From the NCBI GenBank assembly GCA_035506535.1, contig DATJPE010000003.1, forward strand, positions 18,429-82,428: DNA of 64,000 nucleotides, in the 5' to 3' direction. Positions 1 through 8,578 of the stretch are shown here, in pieces. Within the stretch, counting starts at the first letter, position 1. Every line of letters starts with the position of its first letter. The position numbers were made by a program, and so were the translations under genes. Under the pieces are notes generated by a model. It worked only from the letters and a program-made list of their open reading frames with translations, ran no database searches and had not been told where the DNA came from. Origin of the DNA: Actinomycetes bacterium (GTDB taxonomy: Bacteria; Actinomycetota; Actinomycetes; DATJPE01).

Positions 1-403
1 GATCCGGCCGTCCCGGCGGGTGGAGCGGGAAGGCCAGGGCCACCACGGCGGACGCGCCGACCTGGGCGGCGGTCCGGCAGGCGACCCGGGCCCCCGCGCT
101 GCGTCCACCGACCACCAGGCGGCCCCGGCGTGGCCGGGTGACGTGGGCGAGGGCCGCCGCCCACGCTTGGTCGAGCTGGCCCGGCGGGGCGGCCACCCGT
201 CGGCCGGCCACCCGCCACGGCTGCTCCATGCGCACGACGGTGATCCCCCGCCCCGGCAGGTCCGTCGCCAACGCCTGGAGGTCCCGCGTCTCCACGCCGG
301 CTCCCGCTCCGTGCCCGAGGACGAGCACGACCCGCGGTCGCGCCGCCTCCTCGACCACGAGCCGGGCGGGCCCGACCGGGGTGTCCACGCGCAGCTCGGT
401 CAC
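1..403 (-). CDS. alpha/beta-hydrolase family protein, cut by the left edge
   Basis: N-terminal 134 residues of a small serine hydrolase of the KANL3/TEX30-like alpha/beta-hydrolase group. The translation shows an oxyanion-loop motif HGAGAG (about residues 31-36) and a nucleophile elbow GGRSAG with Ser102, followed by a hydrophobic strand; the Asp and His of the triad would lie beyond the window. The GTG start overlaps the stop of the upstream SRAP gene by 4 bp (GTGA), so the two are almost certainly co-transcribed and translationally coupled. Substrate unknown. The family call rests on the two motifs and general fold pattern, not on a full-length comparison. Confidence 0.75.
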   Translation of the reverse strand, partial: MTELRVDTPVGPARLVVEEAARPRVVLVLGHGAGAGVETRDLQALATDLPGRGITVVRMEQPWRVAGRRVAAPPGQLDQAWAAALAHVTRPRRGRLVVGGRSAGARVACRTAAQVGASAVVALAFPLHPPGRPD

Positions 404-1122
404 GCCGGCACCGGGTCGAGCAGCTCGGCGCCGTTGTGCGCGACGTTGTTCACCCGGGTGCTCACCGGGTAGGCCTCGAGCTCGCCGGGCGAAGGCGGGG
501 CGAGGAGAGCGAGCGCCGCGGCCGGGTCGGTGGCCCCCGGGTCCAGCCAGGAGGCCCAGGCCGCGCGCTCGACCAGCAGTGGCATCCGGTCGTGGATGCG
601 GCCCACCTCGTCCACCGCCTCGGTCGTCAGCACCGTGCAGGTCCAGACCCACGCCTCCTGCTCGGCGGGGTCCAGGGCGGGGTCGCGCCACACCTCGTAC
701 AGCCCGGCCATGGCAAGCGGGTGCCCGTCGGCGCGGTGGATGAAGTACGGCTGCTTGCGGCCCTCCTCCGCGTACCACTCGTAGAAGCCGTCGGCGGGCA
801 ACAGGCAGCGCCGCGCGGCCAGCGCCTTGCGGAAGGCCGGCTTCTCGGCGGCGGTCTCGACCCGCGCATTGATCAGCCGGCTGCCGATCCTGACGTCCTT
901 GGCCCAGGAGGGCACCAGTCCCCAGCGCAGCACGCGCAAGCGACGAACGGGCGGGGAGTCCACCGGCGCGTCCCGGTCCCGGCGGGTCAGGACGGCCGGC
1001 ACCGGCTTGGTCGGCGCGACGTTGTAGTCGGGTTCCAACGGATGGCGCAGCTCGACCCGCTCGACCTCGAACTCCTCCACGAGGTCGTCGGGGTTGCGGC
1101 TGGCCGCGTAGCGCCCGCACAT
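400..1122 (-). CDS. SRAP domain protein (HMCES/YedK family), abasic-site DNA-protein crosslinker
   Basis: A 240-residue SOS-response-associated peptidase family protein. In this family the N-terminal Met is removed and Cys2 forms a thiazolidine crosslink with abasic sites in single-stranded DNA, shielding them during replication. The start was placed at the ATG giving MCGRY because Cys2 must be second; a longer reading frame runs upstream to 1260 but would bury it. Further family marks are NARVET (85-90), GFYEW (112-116) and HDRMP with His177. The length is normal. It heads a two-gene unit with the alpha/beta hydrolase downstream and is divergent from the NCS1 permease gene. Confidence 0.93.
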   Translation of the reverse strand: MCGRYAASRNPDDLVEEFEVERVELRHPLEPDYNVAPTKPVPAVLTRRDRDAPVDSPPVRRLRVLRWGLVPSWAKDVRIGSRLINARVETAAEKPAFRKALAARRCLLPADGFYEWYAEEGRKQPYFIHRADGHPLAMAGLYEVWRDPALDPAEQEAWVWTCTVLTTEAVDEVGRIHDRMPLLVERAAWASWLDPGATDPAAALALLAPPSPGELEAYPVSTRVNNVAHNGAELLDPVPA

Positions 1123-1262
1123 GGCGCCATCCTCGTCGATGCCTCCGACGGCGTGGCCACCTGTCCGCCGGGTGAACGGAAGGGAAACACGTTCGTCACC
1201 CAGCACGTCCCGCCACCCCCTAGTCTTCGGCCAACCGCCCTCTCCCGATTGGTGACCCACCC

Positions 1263-2732
1263 ATGGACTCAGTCGAGACGCCGTCGGACCAGCCCACCGT
1301 CCACGGGGGGTCCGCCCCTGTCATCGAGGTGGTCGCCGAGGTCCGGGAAGGCACCTACGGAGACCGCGTCGCGACCGTCGAGCCCGGCGGGGCGGGCCTG
1401 ATCACCGAGGAGGAGCGGCACGGCCGGCCGATCAACCTCTTCTGGACGTGGCTGTCACCGAACCTCGAGTTCGCGACCGTCTTCGTCGGCGTGATCGCGG
1501 TCCTGTACTTCGGGCTCACCTTCTGGCAGGCGGTGTCCGCCATCGTCCTCGGCACCGGCCTGGGCGCCTTCTTCCAGGTCGTGCTCGCGGCCCGCGGGCC
1601 GGAGCTCGGCGCCCCGCAGATGATCGTCAGCCGGATCCCGTTCGGCTTCTTCGGCAACATCCTCCCCGCGGGACTGAACTCCCTCGTCGCGGGCGTGGGC
1701 TGGTTCGCGGTCAACAGCGTCAGCGGCGCCCTCGCGCTGAACTCGCTGATCAGCATCCCGAAGCCGTTGGCGCTGCTGATCATCGCCGTGGTCCAGATCG
1801 CCATCGCCTTCCTGGGCCACAACCTCATCCACGTCTTCGAGCGCTACGCGTCGTACGCGCTGTTGATCATCTTCGCGGTGACCTCGATCGTCATCCTGGA
1901 CAAGGCGCACAGCCACCTCGGGGCCGCATCGAGCGGGCACGTACCAGGTGGCTGGCTGATCGCGCTGGGAGCGACCTTCGGCTACGCGGCCGGGTGGAAC
2001 CCGTACGCGACCGACTACACCCGTTACCTGCCCAGGGGCCAGGGTCGGGCGGCCGGGCTCTGGTCGGGCGCCGGCATCTTCGTCTCGTGCGTGCTGCTCG
2101 AGACGGTGGGCGCGGCCTCGGCACTGCTCGCGACGAACAGCAAGGGCAGCCCGACCGACCAGTTCGTCAGCCACCTCAGCTCGACGCTGGGCAACCTCAC
2201 CCTCCTCGCCATCGTGGTCGGCGCGATCTCGGCCAACGCGATCAACGTCTACTCCGGTTCGATGTCCTTCCTGGCGCTGGGCATCGAGCTGCCGCTCAAG
2301 CTCCGGCGGGCCATCGTGGCCGCGGTCTTCGGGACGGCAGGCTTCCTCCTCGCCTGGTCCGGCCTGCACGACGAGGGCCAGAAGTACGAGAACTTCCTTC
2401 TCGTGATCTCGTACTGGATCGGCCCCTGGCTGGGCGTCGTGATCGTCGACCAGTACCTGCGCCGACGCCACGTGGTGTCGGGATACCTCTACGACCGCAA
2501 GCACAACCCGGTCGCCGGCTTCGTCGCCATGGCTCTCGCGATGATCGTCTCGATCACGCTGTTCTCCAACCAGACGGAGTACGTCGGCTGGGTGCCCAAG
2601 CACCACCCGGGCTTCGGTGACATCACCTTCGAGGTCGGCTTCGTCATCGCCGCGCTGGTCTACTGGGCGATCTACTCGATCGAGAAGTCGCGTCGCCCCG
2701 AGCCCGACGAGGTCCTCGTCCTCCCGAGCTGA
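1263..2732 (+). CDS. NCS1-family cytosine/purine-type permease
   Basis: A 489-residue membrane protein of the nucleobase:cation symporter-1 family, with a soluble N-terminus of about 60 residues and about 12 hydrophobic segments. The first helices carry an NLFWTWLSPNLEF stretch typical of NCS1 substrate-site helices, and later GWNPYATDYTRYLP resembles the conserved NCS1 helix/loop motif. Such proteins import cytosine, purines, allantoin, hydantoins or related heterocycles with Na+ or H+. It faces a CodA-type deaminase and a Rieske oxygenase on the opposite strand, so a nucleobase-like substrate is likely. Start is ATG just after GTGACCCACCC; no strong Shine-Dalgarno is visible. Confidence 0.9.
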   Translation: MDSVETPSDQPTVHGGSAPVIEVVAEVREGTYGDRVATVEPGGAGLITEEERHGRPINLFWTWLSPNLEFATVFVGVIAVLYFGLTFWQAVSAIVLGTGLGAFFQVVLAARGPELGAPQMIVSRIPFGFFGNILPAGLNSLVAGVGWFAVNSVSGALALNSLISIPKPLALLIIAVVQIAIAFLGHNLIHVFERYASYALLIIFAVTSIVILDKAHSHLGAASSGHVPGGWLIALGATFGYAAGWNPYATDYTRYLPRGQGRAAGLWSGAGIFVSCVLLETVGAASALLATNSKGSPTDQFVSHLSSTLGNLTLLAIVVGAISANAINVYSGSMSFLALGIELPLKLRRAIVAAVFGTAGFLLAWSGLHDEGQKYENFLLVISYWIGPWLGVVIVDQYLRRRHVVSGYLYDRKHNPVAGFVAMALAMIVSITLFSNQTEYVGWVPKHHPGFGDITFEVGFVIAALVYWAIYSIEKSRRPEPDEVLVLPS

Positions 2733-2754
2733 CCGGCGCGGCCCCCAGCCGGTC

Positions 2755-2778
2755 CCGCCCACCCCGTCGAGTGGGCGG
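2755..2778. terminator. candidate bidirectional terminator hairpin
   Basis: Perfect 8-bp stem CCGCCCAC/GTGGGCGG around an 8-nt loop, lying in the 73-bp gap between the convergent NCS1 permease and deaminase genes. There is no T-tract, which is common for actinobacterial terminators. Placement supports the call; the stem is short. Confidence 0.5.
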
Positions 2779-2805
2779 AATCGGGGATCCGCTGGGCAGA
2801 GTCGG

Positions 2806-4086
2806 TCACCCGCGGAGGAAGTCGACCGACCGCTCGACGCCGTGCCAGGTCACCGTCGTGCTCCGAGGCTGCGTGCGTGCCACGACACGGCCGGCGCGCA
2901 GCACCAGGGTGCGGGGCGCCTGCAGGCGCAGCGCGTCGACGTCGGTCGGGGCGTCGAAGACCACGAGGTCGGCGGGGCTGCCGACGTCCAGCCCGTAGCC
3001 GTCGAGCGCCAGGGCGCGGGCCGGGTTCACGGTGACCATCTCCAGCAGCTGGTGCAGCTCGGCGTCGCCGCTCATGTGGCCGAGGTGGGCGAGCACGAAC
3101 GCGGCCTGCATCGGGTCCCCGTGCCCGAGCGGGTACCACGGGTCCATCACCGAGTCGTGCCCGATGCAGACGTTGACTCCGGCCGCCATCAGCTCCTTGA
3201 CCCGGGTGTGGCCGCGCCGGATCGGCCCGGTGTCGAAGCGCCCCTGGAGCACGGCGTTGTCCAGCGGGTTCGTGACCATGTGCAGCCCGGCCCGGGCGAT
3301 GTTGCGCACCAGTCGGTAGGCGTACGCCGCGTTGTAGGAGTGCATCGCGGTCGTGTGGCTGGCCGTCACCCGCCCCGACATCCCGCGCCGCAGCGTCTCG
3401 GCGACCATCGTCTCGACGAAGCGTGAGTGGTCATCGTCGGTCTCGTCGCAGTGGATGTCGACGAGGAGCCCGAACTCGTCGGCCAGGGCCATCGCGAACT
3501 TCACCGACTCGACGCCGTCCTCGCGGGTCAGCTCGTAGTGCGGGATCGCGCCGACCACGTCCGCGCCCAGCTCCACGGCGCGGCGCATGAGGCTAGGACC
3601 GTCGTCGAAGCCCAGGATCCCGAGCTGGGGGAACGCGACGATCTGCAGGTCGACCATGCCGCGTGCCTGCTCCCGGAGCTCGACCATCGCCCGCAAGGCG
3701 GTCAGCTGCGGGTCGCAGACGTCGACGTGCGTCCGTACGTGCTGCACGCCGTGGGCCAATTGCCAGCGCAGCACCTCCCCGGCGCGGGCGGTCACGTCCT
3801 CGACGGTGAGGTCCTTCACCCGGTCCGCCCACACCGCGATGCCCTCGAAGAGCGACCCGCTCATGTTGGGTCTCGGCTGGCCGACGGTGAGCACCGCGTC
3901 GAGGTGGATGTGCGGCTCGACGAGCGGCGGGGTCACCAGCGCCCCGCCCAGGTCGAGCACCTCCCGCGCCCTGGTGTCAGGCGTCACCGCCACGACGCGC
4001 CCGCCGTCGACCCCGATGTCGACCGGGTCCTGCGCGCCGACCGGTCGCGCCGTTCGCAGCAGGAGGTCGATCTCGGGCGCGGTCAC
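2806..4086 (-). CDS. codA: cytosine deaminase-type amidohydrolase
   Basis: A 426-residue amidohydrolase-superfamily protein matching E. coli cytosine deaminase in length and in order of active-site residues. Metal ligands are His59 and His61 (PHIHLD), His212 (DIHCDETDDDH, with Glu215 as acid/base) and Asp311 (GHDSVMDPWYPLG); His244 lies in SHTTAMHS. All sit about two positions from their E. coli counterparts. It would convert cytosine, or a related pyrimidine/creatinine-like ring, to the oxo form plus ammonia in the cytosol. GTG start overlapping the Rieske gene stop by 4 bp indicates an operon with it. Related deaminases with other ring substrates cannot be excluded. Confidence 0.85.
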   Translation of the reverse strand: MTAPEIDLLLRTARPVGAQDPVDIGVDGGRVVAVTPDTRAREVLDLGGALVTPPLVEPHIHLDAVLTVGQPRPNMSGSLFEGIAVWADRVKDLTVEDVTARAGEVLRWQLAHGVQHVRTHVDVCDPQLTALRAMVELREQARGMVDLQIVAFPQLGILGFDDGPSLMRRAVELGADVVGAIPHYELTREDGVESVKFAMALADEFGLLVDIHCDETDDDHSRFVETMVAETLRRGMSGRVTASHTTAMHSYNAAYAYRLVRNIARAGLHMVTNPLDNAVLQGRFDTGPIRRGHTRVKELMAAGVNVCIGHDSVMDPWYPLGHGDPMQAAFVLAHLGHMSGDAELHQLLEMVTVNPARALALDGYGLDVGSPADLVVFDAPTDVDALRLQAPRTLVLRAGRVVARTQPRSTTVTWHGVERSVDFLRG

Positions 4087-5297
4087 GCCGCCGCCTCCGC
4101 GACGAAGGCCGCCAGGGCGCGCCGCAGGGCCACGCCCAGGCGGTCCGCGCGGACGTGCATCTCGGCCTTGAGGTCGAGGGGGAACGTGGGGGCGTCCATC
4201 ACGACCTGCAGGGCGAGGTCCTCGGCGAGCACGGCCTCCTCGAAGGCGACCTCACGAGCCACCACCTGGGCGTCGGGGTCGGCGACGCCGCCGATCCCGT
4301 GCAGCAGCATCTTCGTCCAGATCAGCGTCGAGCCCTCGTCCTCCGGGGTGGCGAGGAAGAGGATCGTCTTGACCGCCCCGGCGTCGAGCTCCTCCAGCCG
4401 CAGCAGCAGCTGGAACGGCGCGCGGTAGACATAGGTCGCGCGGCGCCGCTGCCGGACCGGGCGCAGGCCGGCCACCACCCCTGGGTCCTCCGGGTTGTCG
4501 AAGTCCTGCACCTGGACGCTTCGGAAGCCGTTCGGCTCCTCTACCACCTCATAGGCCGGCACGACCTCGACGTCCGCGCCGAAGGTCGCGGCGTGGACGA
4601 ACGGGAAGTGCGCCACGTCGAGGAAGTTGTCCGCGACGGCACCGCAGGAGACGCCGGTACGTGCCGGCGGCAGCCAGGCGCCGACGAAGTCGCGGTCCTC
4701 GACGTCGGGCTCGTCGAACAACGGGACGAGCGGGGGCTCCAGGGCGACGTGGACCAGGCCCCAGCGCTCGGTGATCGCGTGCACCGGCGGGTCCGCGGTC
4801 CAGCCGCCGGGGCCGCGACTCAGCGTGAGGTCGCGCCCGAGCAGCCGTACCTCGACGGTCTGCCCCGGTGCATCGGCCTCGAGCACCGCGTGCCAGGCCC
4901 TGGCGAGCGCGGGATCGGTGTTCCCGAGACCCGCCCGCACCACGGCTCGCCCCCCCGCCGGCGTCGCCTGCGCCCAGACCGCGCCGTCCCGCTCCACGAC
5001 CCGCGGCGCGTCGGGCAGGTGCGCTCCTCGCGGCACGTCGGCGTCGCCCATCGAGGGGACACGCAGGCACCGGCCGTCGAGGGAGAACTGCCATCCGTGG
5101 TACGGACAGGTCAGCACCCCGTCCGCGAGACGCGCCGCGTCGAGGGGCACCAGCCGGTGCGGACAGCGCGCCGAAAGGAGGACGGGTGGCCCGTCGTCGC
5201 TGCCACGAAGCAGCGTGTACGGCGTCCCGCCGACGTCGACGCGGCTCGGACGGGTCGTCACATCGGCCGACGCGGCCACCTTGATCCACGGGTCCAC
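4083..5297 (-). CDS. Rieske non-heme iron oxygenase with an extra, eroded Rieske-like segment
   Basis: About 404 residues. The N-terminal Rieske [2Fe-2S] domain has Cys45-x-His47 and Cys64-x2-His67. A complete domain end (RVVERDGAVWAQA, about 100-112) is followed by ARAWHAVLEADAPGQTVEV...GRDLTLS (132-160), which looks like the beginning of a second Rieske domain lacking the cluster ligands, and then ITERWGLVHVALEPP, the usual domain end. The catalytic domain carries DNFLDVAHFPFVH (Asp227, His230, His235), as in vanillate demethylase-like terminal oxygenases. GTG at 5297 was chosen because GGAGAG lies upstream and the longer frame would run into divergent aroA. It needs a reductase not seen here. 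Co-transcription with codA suggests oxidative demethylation or ring hydroxylation of a nucleobase-like compound (inference). Confidence 0.82.
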   Translation of the reverse strand: MDPWIKVAASADVTTRPSRVDVGGTPYTLLRGSDDGPPVLLSARCPHRLVPLDAARLADGVLTCPYHGWQFSLDGRCLRVPSMGDADVPRGAHLPDAPRVVERDGAVWAQATPAGGRAVVRAGLGNTDPALARAWHAVLEADAPGQTVEVRLLGRDLTLSRGPGGWTADPPVHAITERWGLVHVALEPPLVPLFDEPDVEDRDFVGAWLPPARTGVSCGAVADNFLDVAHFPFVHAATFGADVEVVPAYEVVEEPNGFRSVQVQDFDNPEDPGVVAGLRPVRQRRRATYVYRAPFQLLLRLEELDAGAVKTILFLATPEDEGSTLIWTKMLLHGIGGVADPDAQVVAREVAFEEAVLAEDLALQVVMDAPTFPLDLKAEMHVRADRLGVALRRALAAFVAEAAA

Positions 5298-5371
5298 CGG
5301 GCCATCCTCTCCCTCGACCCGGCCGCCGCCCAACGCGGCGGCCCGGCTCCGGCGCTCTAGGCTGGTCGGCG

Positions 5372-6634
5372 ATGACCGACCTGTGGGCCGCACCCGTCGC
5401 CGAGGGTCCCGTCGACGCCGTCGTGACGCTGCCAGGGTCGAAGTCCGTGACCAACCGAGCCCTCGTGCTGGCCGCCCTGGCCGACTCGGCCTCGCTCATC
5501 AGGCACCCGCTGCGCGCCCGCGACACCGAGCTGATGGCCGAGGGGCTGCGCCGGATGGGTGCCGAGGTCGAGGGAGAGTCGGCATGGGCCGTGCAGCCCC
5601 GACGGATGCACGGCGCAGACGTGGACTGTGGCCTCGCCGGCACCGTGATGCGCTTCCTGCCGGTCGTCGCCGGTCTGGCCGACTCCGACGTGCGCTTCGA
5701 CGGGGACCCCCGAAGCCACGAGCGTCCGATGGGTCCGCTCGTCGACGCGCTGCGAACCCTCGGCGTGGAGGTCGACGACGACGGCCGTGGGGCGCTGCCG
5801 CTCACGGTGCGGGGACGCGGCTTCGTCAAAGGCGGCACCGTGACGCTGGACGCATCCGCGTCCTCGCAGTTCGTGTCTGCGCTGCTCCTGGTGGGCCCCC
5901 GCTTCGACGAGGGACTCGAGGTACGGCACCAGGGACCCCCCATGCCGTCGGCCCCGCACGTCCGGATGAGCGTGTCGATGCTGCGTGCGGCCGGAGGCGT
6001 GGTCGACGACGACACCCCGGACGTGTGGCGCGTCGCGCCCGGCCGCCTGGTGGGGCGCGACCTCGACGTGGAACCCGACCTGTCCAACGCCGCACCGTTC
6101 CTGGCCGCCGCGCTCGTCACCGGAGGACGCGTCACCATCCCCGGCTGGCCGTCCGGCACGAGCCAGGCCGGGGACGCGCTGCGGGAGCTGCTGGCGTCGA
6201 TGGGGGCCAAGGTGTCGTGGGGGGCGGACGGCCTCACCGTGAGCGGAACGGGATCCGTCGCCGGCATCGACGCCGACCTGCACGATGTCGGCGAGCTGAC
6301 CCCCACCCTGGTGGCCCTCGCCGTGCTGGCGAGCTCTCCGTCCCGCCTGCGCGGCATCGCCCACCTTCGCGGGCACGAGACAGACCGACTGACCGCCCTC
6401 GCCGAGGCCTTCGGCGGGCTCGGAGCCGAGGTGCGCGCCAGCGAGGACGGGCTGGAGGTGCGGCCGCGCCCCCTGCACGGAGGGCCGTTCCCGACCTATG
6501 ACGACCACCGGATCGCGACGGCGGGAGCGGTCGTCGGGTTGGTCGTGCCCGGCGTCCAGGTGGTCGACGTCGCGACGACCGCGAAGACGCTGCCCGGGTT
6601 CGTCGACCTCTGGCTGCACATGCTCGGCCGCTGA
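5372..6634 (+). CDS. aroA: 3-phosphoshikimate 1-carboxyvinyltransferase (EPSP synthase)
   Basis: A 420-residue enzyme of the shikimate pathway that joins shikimate-3-phosphate and PEP. Visible motifs are LPGSKSVTNRALVLAA near the N-terminus, the PEP/glyphosate loop LAGTVMRF, SSQFVSALLL, RGHETDRL, and YDDHRIAT near the C-terminus. The LAGTVMRF loop keeps Gly and Arg but has Phe where E. coli has Pro101, as usual for actinobacterial enzymes. It begins 75 bp from the divergent Rieske gene and is followed 7 bp later by rsgA, an arrangement shared with many actinomycetes. Confidence 0.97.
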   Translation: MTDLWAAPVAEGPVDAVVTLPGSKSVTNRALVLAALADSASLIRHPLRARDTELMAEGLRRMGAEVEGESAWAVQPRRMHGADVDCGLAGTVMRFLPVVAGLADSDVRFDGDPRSHERPMGPLVDALRTLGVEVDDDGRGALPLTVRGRGFVKGGTVTLDASASSQFVSALLLVGPRFDEGLEVRHQGPPMPSAPHVRMSVSMLRAAGGVVDDDTPDVWRVAPGRLVGRDLDVEPDLSNAAPFLAAALVTGGRVTIPGWPSGTSQAGDALRELLASMGAKVSWGADGLTVSGTGSVAGIDADLHDVGELTPTLVALAVLASSPSRLRGIAHLRGHETDRLTALAEAFGGLGAEVRASEDGLEVRPRPLHGGPFPTYDDHRIATAGAVVGLVVPGVQVVDVATTAKTLPGFVDLWLHMLGR

Positions 6635-6641
6635 CCCGGCC

Positions 6642-7670
6642 ATGCCGCGCCGATCCGACCTCGACGAGGACGACGTCCGGGTACGTCCCGGCCGGGCGAA
6701 GTCGCGAGCCCGTACCAAGGACCGCCCGGCTCACGGCAGCGCGGTGGAGGCCGTGGTCCTCACCGTCGACCGGGGCCGCTTCACCTGCCTGGTGCTCGAC
6801 CCCGAGTCCGACGCGCACGGTCTCGAGGTCGTCGCGGTCAAGGCCCGCGAGCTCGGCCGCAGGGGGATCGTCGTCGGTGACCGGGTCGCCCTCGTCGGTC
6901 ACGTGTCCTCGGACCCCGACGCCCTGGCCCGCGTGGTACGCGTCGAGCCACGGCGCTCCGCGCTGCGGCGCAGTGCCGATGACACCGACCCGGTGGAGCG
7001 CGTTCTGGTCGCGAACGCCGACCAGCTCGCCATCGTGACCGCCCTCGCCGACCCGGCACCCCGCGTCGGCCTGATCGACCGCTGCCTGGTCGCCGCCTAC
7101 GACGCCGGGCTGCGACCGCTGCTGGTCCTCACCAAGGCCGATCTCGCGGGACCCGAGGCGCTGCTCTCGACCTATGCCGCCCTCGACGTCGCCCACGTCG
7201 TCGTCACGAAGGGCGGTGACCTCACGGCGCTACGCGAGCGACTTCTCGGCCGCGTCACCGTCCTCGTCGGCCACAGCGGGGTCGGGAAGTCGACCCTCGT
7301 CAACGCCCTCGTCCCCGGGGCAGACCGCTCGACCGGCCGGGTCAACGCGGTCACCGGACGCGGCCGGCACACCTCCTCCTCCGCGCTCGCGCTGCCCGTC
7401 CCGGGCATGGCGGACACCTGGGTCGTGGACACGCCCGGGGTGCGCTCCTTCGGGCTCGCGCACGTCGATCCCTCTCGGGTGATCCACGCCTTCCCCGACC
7501 TGCAGGCGGGGACCGACGGCTGCCCGCGAGCCTGCTCGCACGACGAACCGGACTGCGCCCTGGACGCCTGGGTCGCCGCTGGGTGGGCGGCGCCCGAGCG
7601 GCTGGCGTCGCTGCGCCGGCTCCTGCGCACCAGGGAGGAGCCGCGCCTCGAGGAGCCCGAGGGCTCCTGA
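6642..7670 (+). CDS. rsgA: ribosome small-subunit-dependent GTPase A
   Basis: A 342-residue circularly permuted GTPase that assists late 30S maturation. The motif order is permuted as expected: G4 TKAD (164-167), then G1 GHSGVGKST (210-218), then G3 DTPG (263-266). The C-terminal zinc site is Cys294, Cys298, His300 and Cys305. The N-terminus is basic (GRAKSRARTKDR), followed by the OB-fold. ATG at 6642, 7 bp after aroA, was chosen because upstream codons in this frame are only aroA read out of frame. Probably translated from the aroA transcript. Confidence 0.95.
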   Translation: MPRRSDLDEDDVRVRPGRAKSRARTKDRPAHGSAVEAVVLTVDRGRFTCLVLDPESDAHGLEVVAVKARELGRRGIVVGDRVALVGHVSSDPDALARVVRVEPRRSALRRSADDTDPVERVLVANADQLAIVTALADPAPRVGLIDRCLVAAYDAGLRPLLVLTKADLAGPEALLSTYAALDVAHVVVTKGGDLTALRERLLGRVTVLVGHSGVGKSTLVNALVPGADRSTGRVNAVTGRGRHTSSSALALPVPGMADTWVVDTPGVRSFGLAHVDPSRVIHAFPDLQAGTDGCPRACSHDEPDCALDAWVAAGWAAPERLASLRRLLRTREEPRLEEPEGS

Positions 7671-7673
7671 GAC

Positions 7674-8201
7674 TCACTGGCGGTGGTCGGTCGCCTGGAC
7701 GATCGGGCGCCACACGGCCCGGGAGCCGGCATCGCCGGTGTAGGCGACCCACCCCGTCGCGAGGGCGCAACAGGCGACGGCGACGGCGCACGCGACCAGC
7801 CGCGCCCCCGGCGACGGCGGCGACGCAACGGGTTCGGGCGGTGAGGAGCGCAGGCTGAGGTTGCCCATCCGCTCCTCGACGACGAACCACACCCCGGCCG
7901 CAGCCGCGGCCAGCAGCACGAACCAGACGACCCACACGCCGAGGTGAGCGTGGTGCTGGATCGCCGGGGACGCGCCGATCCGGGCGCGAAGCGCCCGCCC
8001 GGACTGGACCGCGACGAGCGAGGCGAGCAGGGCGATGACGAGGAGCACGAGGATCGGCACCGCGAGACGCTCCCGCCAGGTCCGGCTCGCCGCGGCGACG
8101 AGCACCCCGAGGAAGGCCAGCGGCACGAGCACGACCACGGCGTGCACGACGAGGATGTGGACCGGCAGGCCGGTGACCGTGTCGAAGATGCTCGCCGGCA
8201 T
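7674..8201 (-). CDS. DUF2231-type membrane protein
   Basis: A 175-residue protein with about four transmembrane helices: one after GLPVHILVVHAVVV, a second around LAVPILVLLVIALLASLVAV, a third near WVVWFVLLAAAAAGVW, and one after a proline-rich loop. The GLPVHxLxVH start and the paired His residues in QHHAHLG resemble DUF2231 membrane proteins, some of which are thought to bind heme or metals. Function unknown. Convergent with rsgA, the stops being 3 bp apart. Confidence 0.75.
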   Translation of the reverse strand: MPASIFDTVTGLPVHILVVHAVVVLVPLAFLGVLVAAASRTWRERLAVPILVLLVIALLASLVAVQSGRALRARIGASPAIQHHAHLGVWVVWFVLLAAAAAGVWFVVEERMGNLSLRSSPPEPVASPPSPGARLVACAVAVACCALATGWVAYTGDAGSRAVWRPIVQATDHRQ

Positions 8202-8249
8202 GTCGCTCCTTCGTCCGGGCGGTTGGGCGCCGAGGGTGGGCGCGCTGTC

Positions 8250-8540
8250 CTAGATCGGCACGGTCCCCCCGGCGCGCCAGTAGACACCGCGCTCGCGGTG
8301 CAGGAAGCCCTCGTCGACCAGGGCGCGCCGAAGGGCCGGGTAGTCCGGGTGGAACTCCCGCAGCCGCTCGTCGACCTGGGCCTCGAGGTAGTGCAGTCCC
8401 GGGACGAACTCCTGGGCGAGCCGGTCGAGGACCACCAGCCGCTTGGAGCGCTTGGCGGGGAGCCGCACGAGCCGGCCGTCCACGAAGAACGCCCGCTCGA
8501 TCTTCACGATGTCGAGCCTGCCGTGGTTCAGCCTGCCCAT
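8250..8540 (-). CDS. DUF2087 domain protein
   Basis: About 96 residues that are almost entirely a DUF2087 domain: FFVDGRLVRLPAKRSKRLVVL, FVPGLHYLEAQVDERLREFHPDYPALRRALVDEG and a terminal YWR motif. In other proteins this domain is often found at the C-terminus of small helix-turn-helix regulators; here it stands alone, so a role as a free regulatory module is possible but not shown. ATG at 8540 was chosen; an in-frame GTG at 8558 would add six residues. Divergent from hisN. Confidence 0.8.
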   Translation of the reverse strand: MGRLNHGRLDIVKIERAFFVDGRLVRLPAKRSKRLVVLDRLAQEFVPGLHYLEAQVDERLREFHPDYPALRRALVDEGFLHRERGVYWRAGGTVPI

Positions 8541-8578
8541 GGACGCCCAGCCTGCCACGCTCGATAGGGTCCCGGACC

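Noticed and set aside
5298..5393. Longer N-terminus of the Rieske protein
   Set aside because: It would overlap the divergent aroA start, has low-complexity composition, and the GTG at 5297 has a ribosome site.
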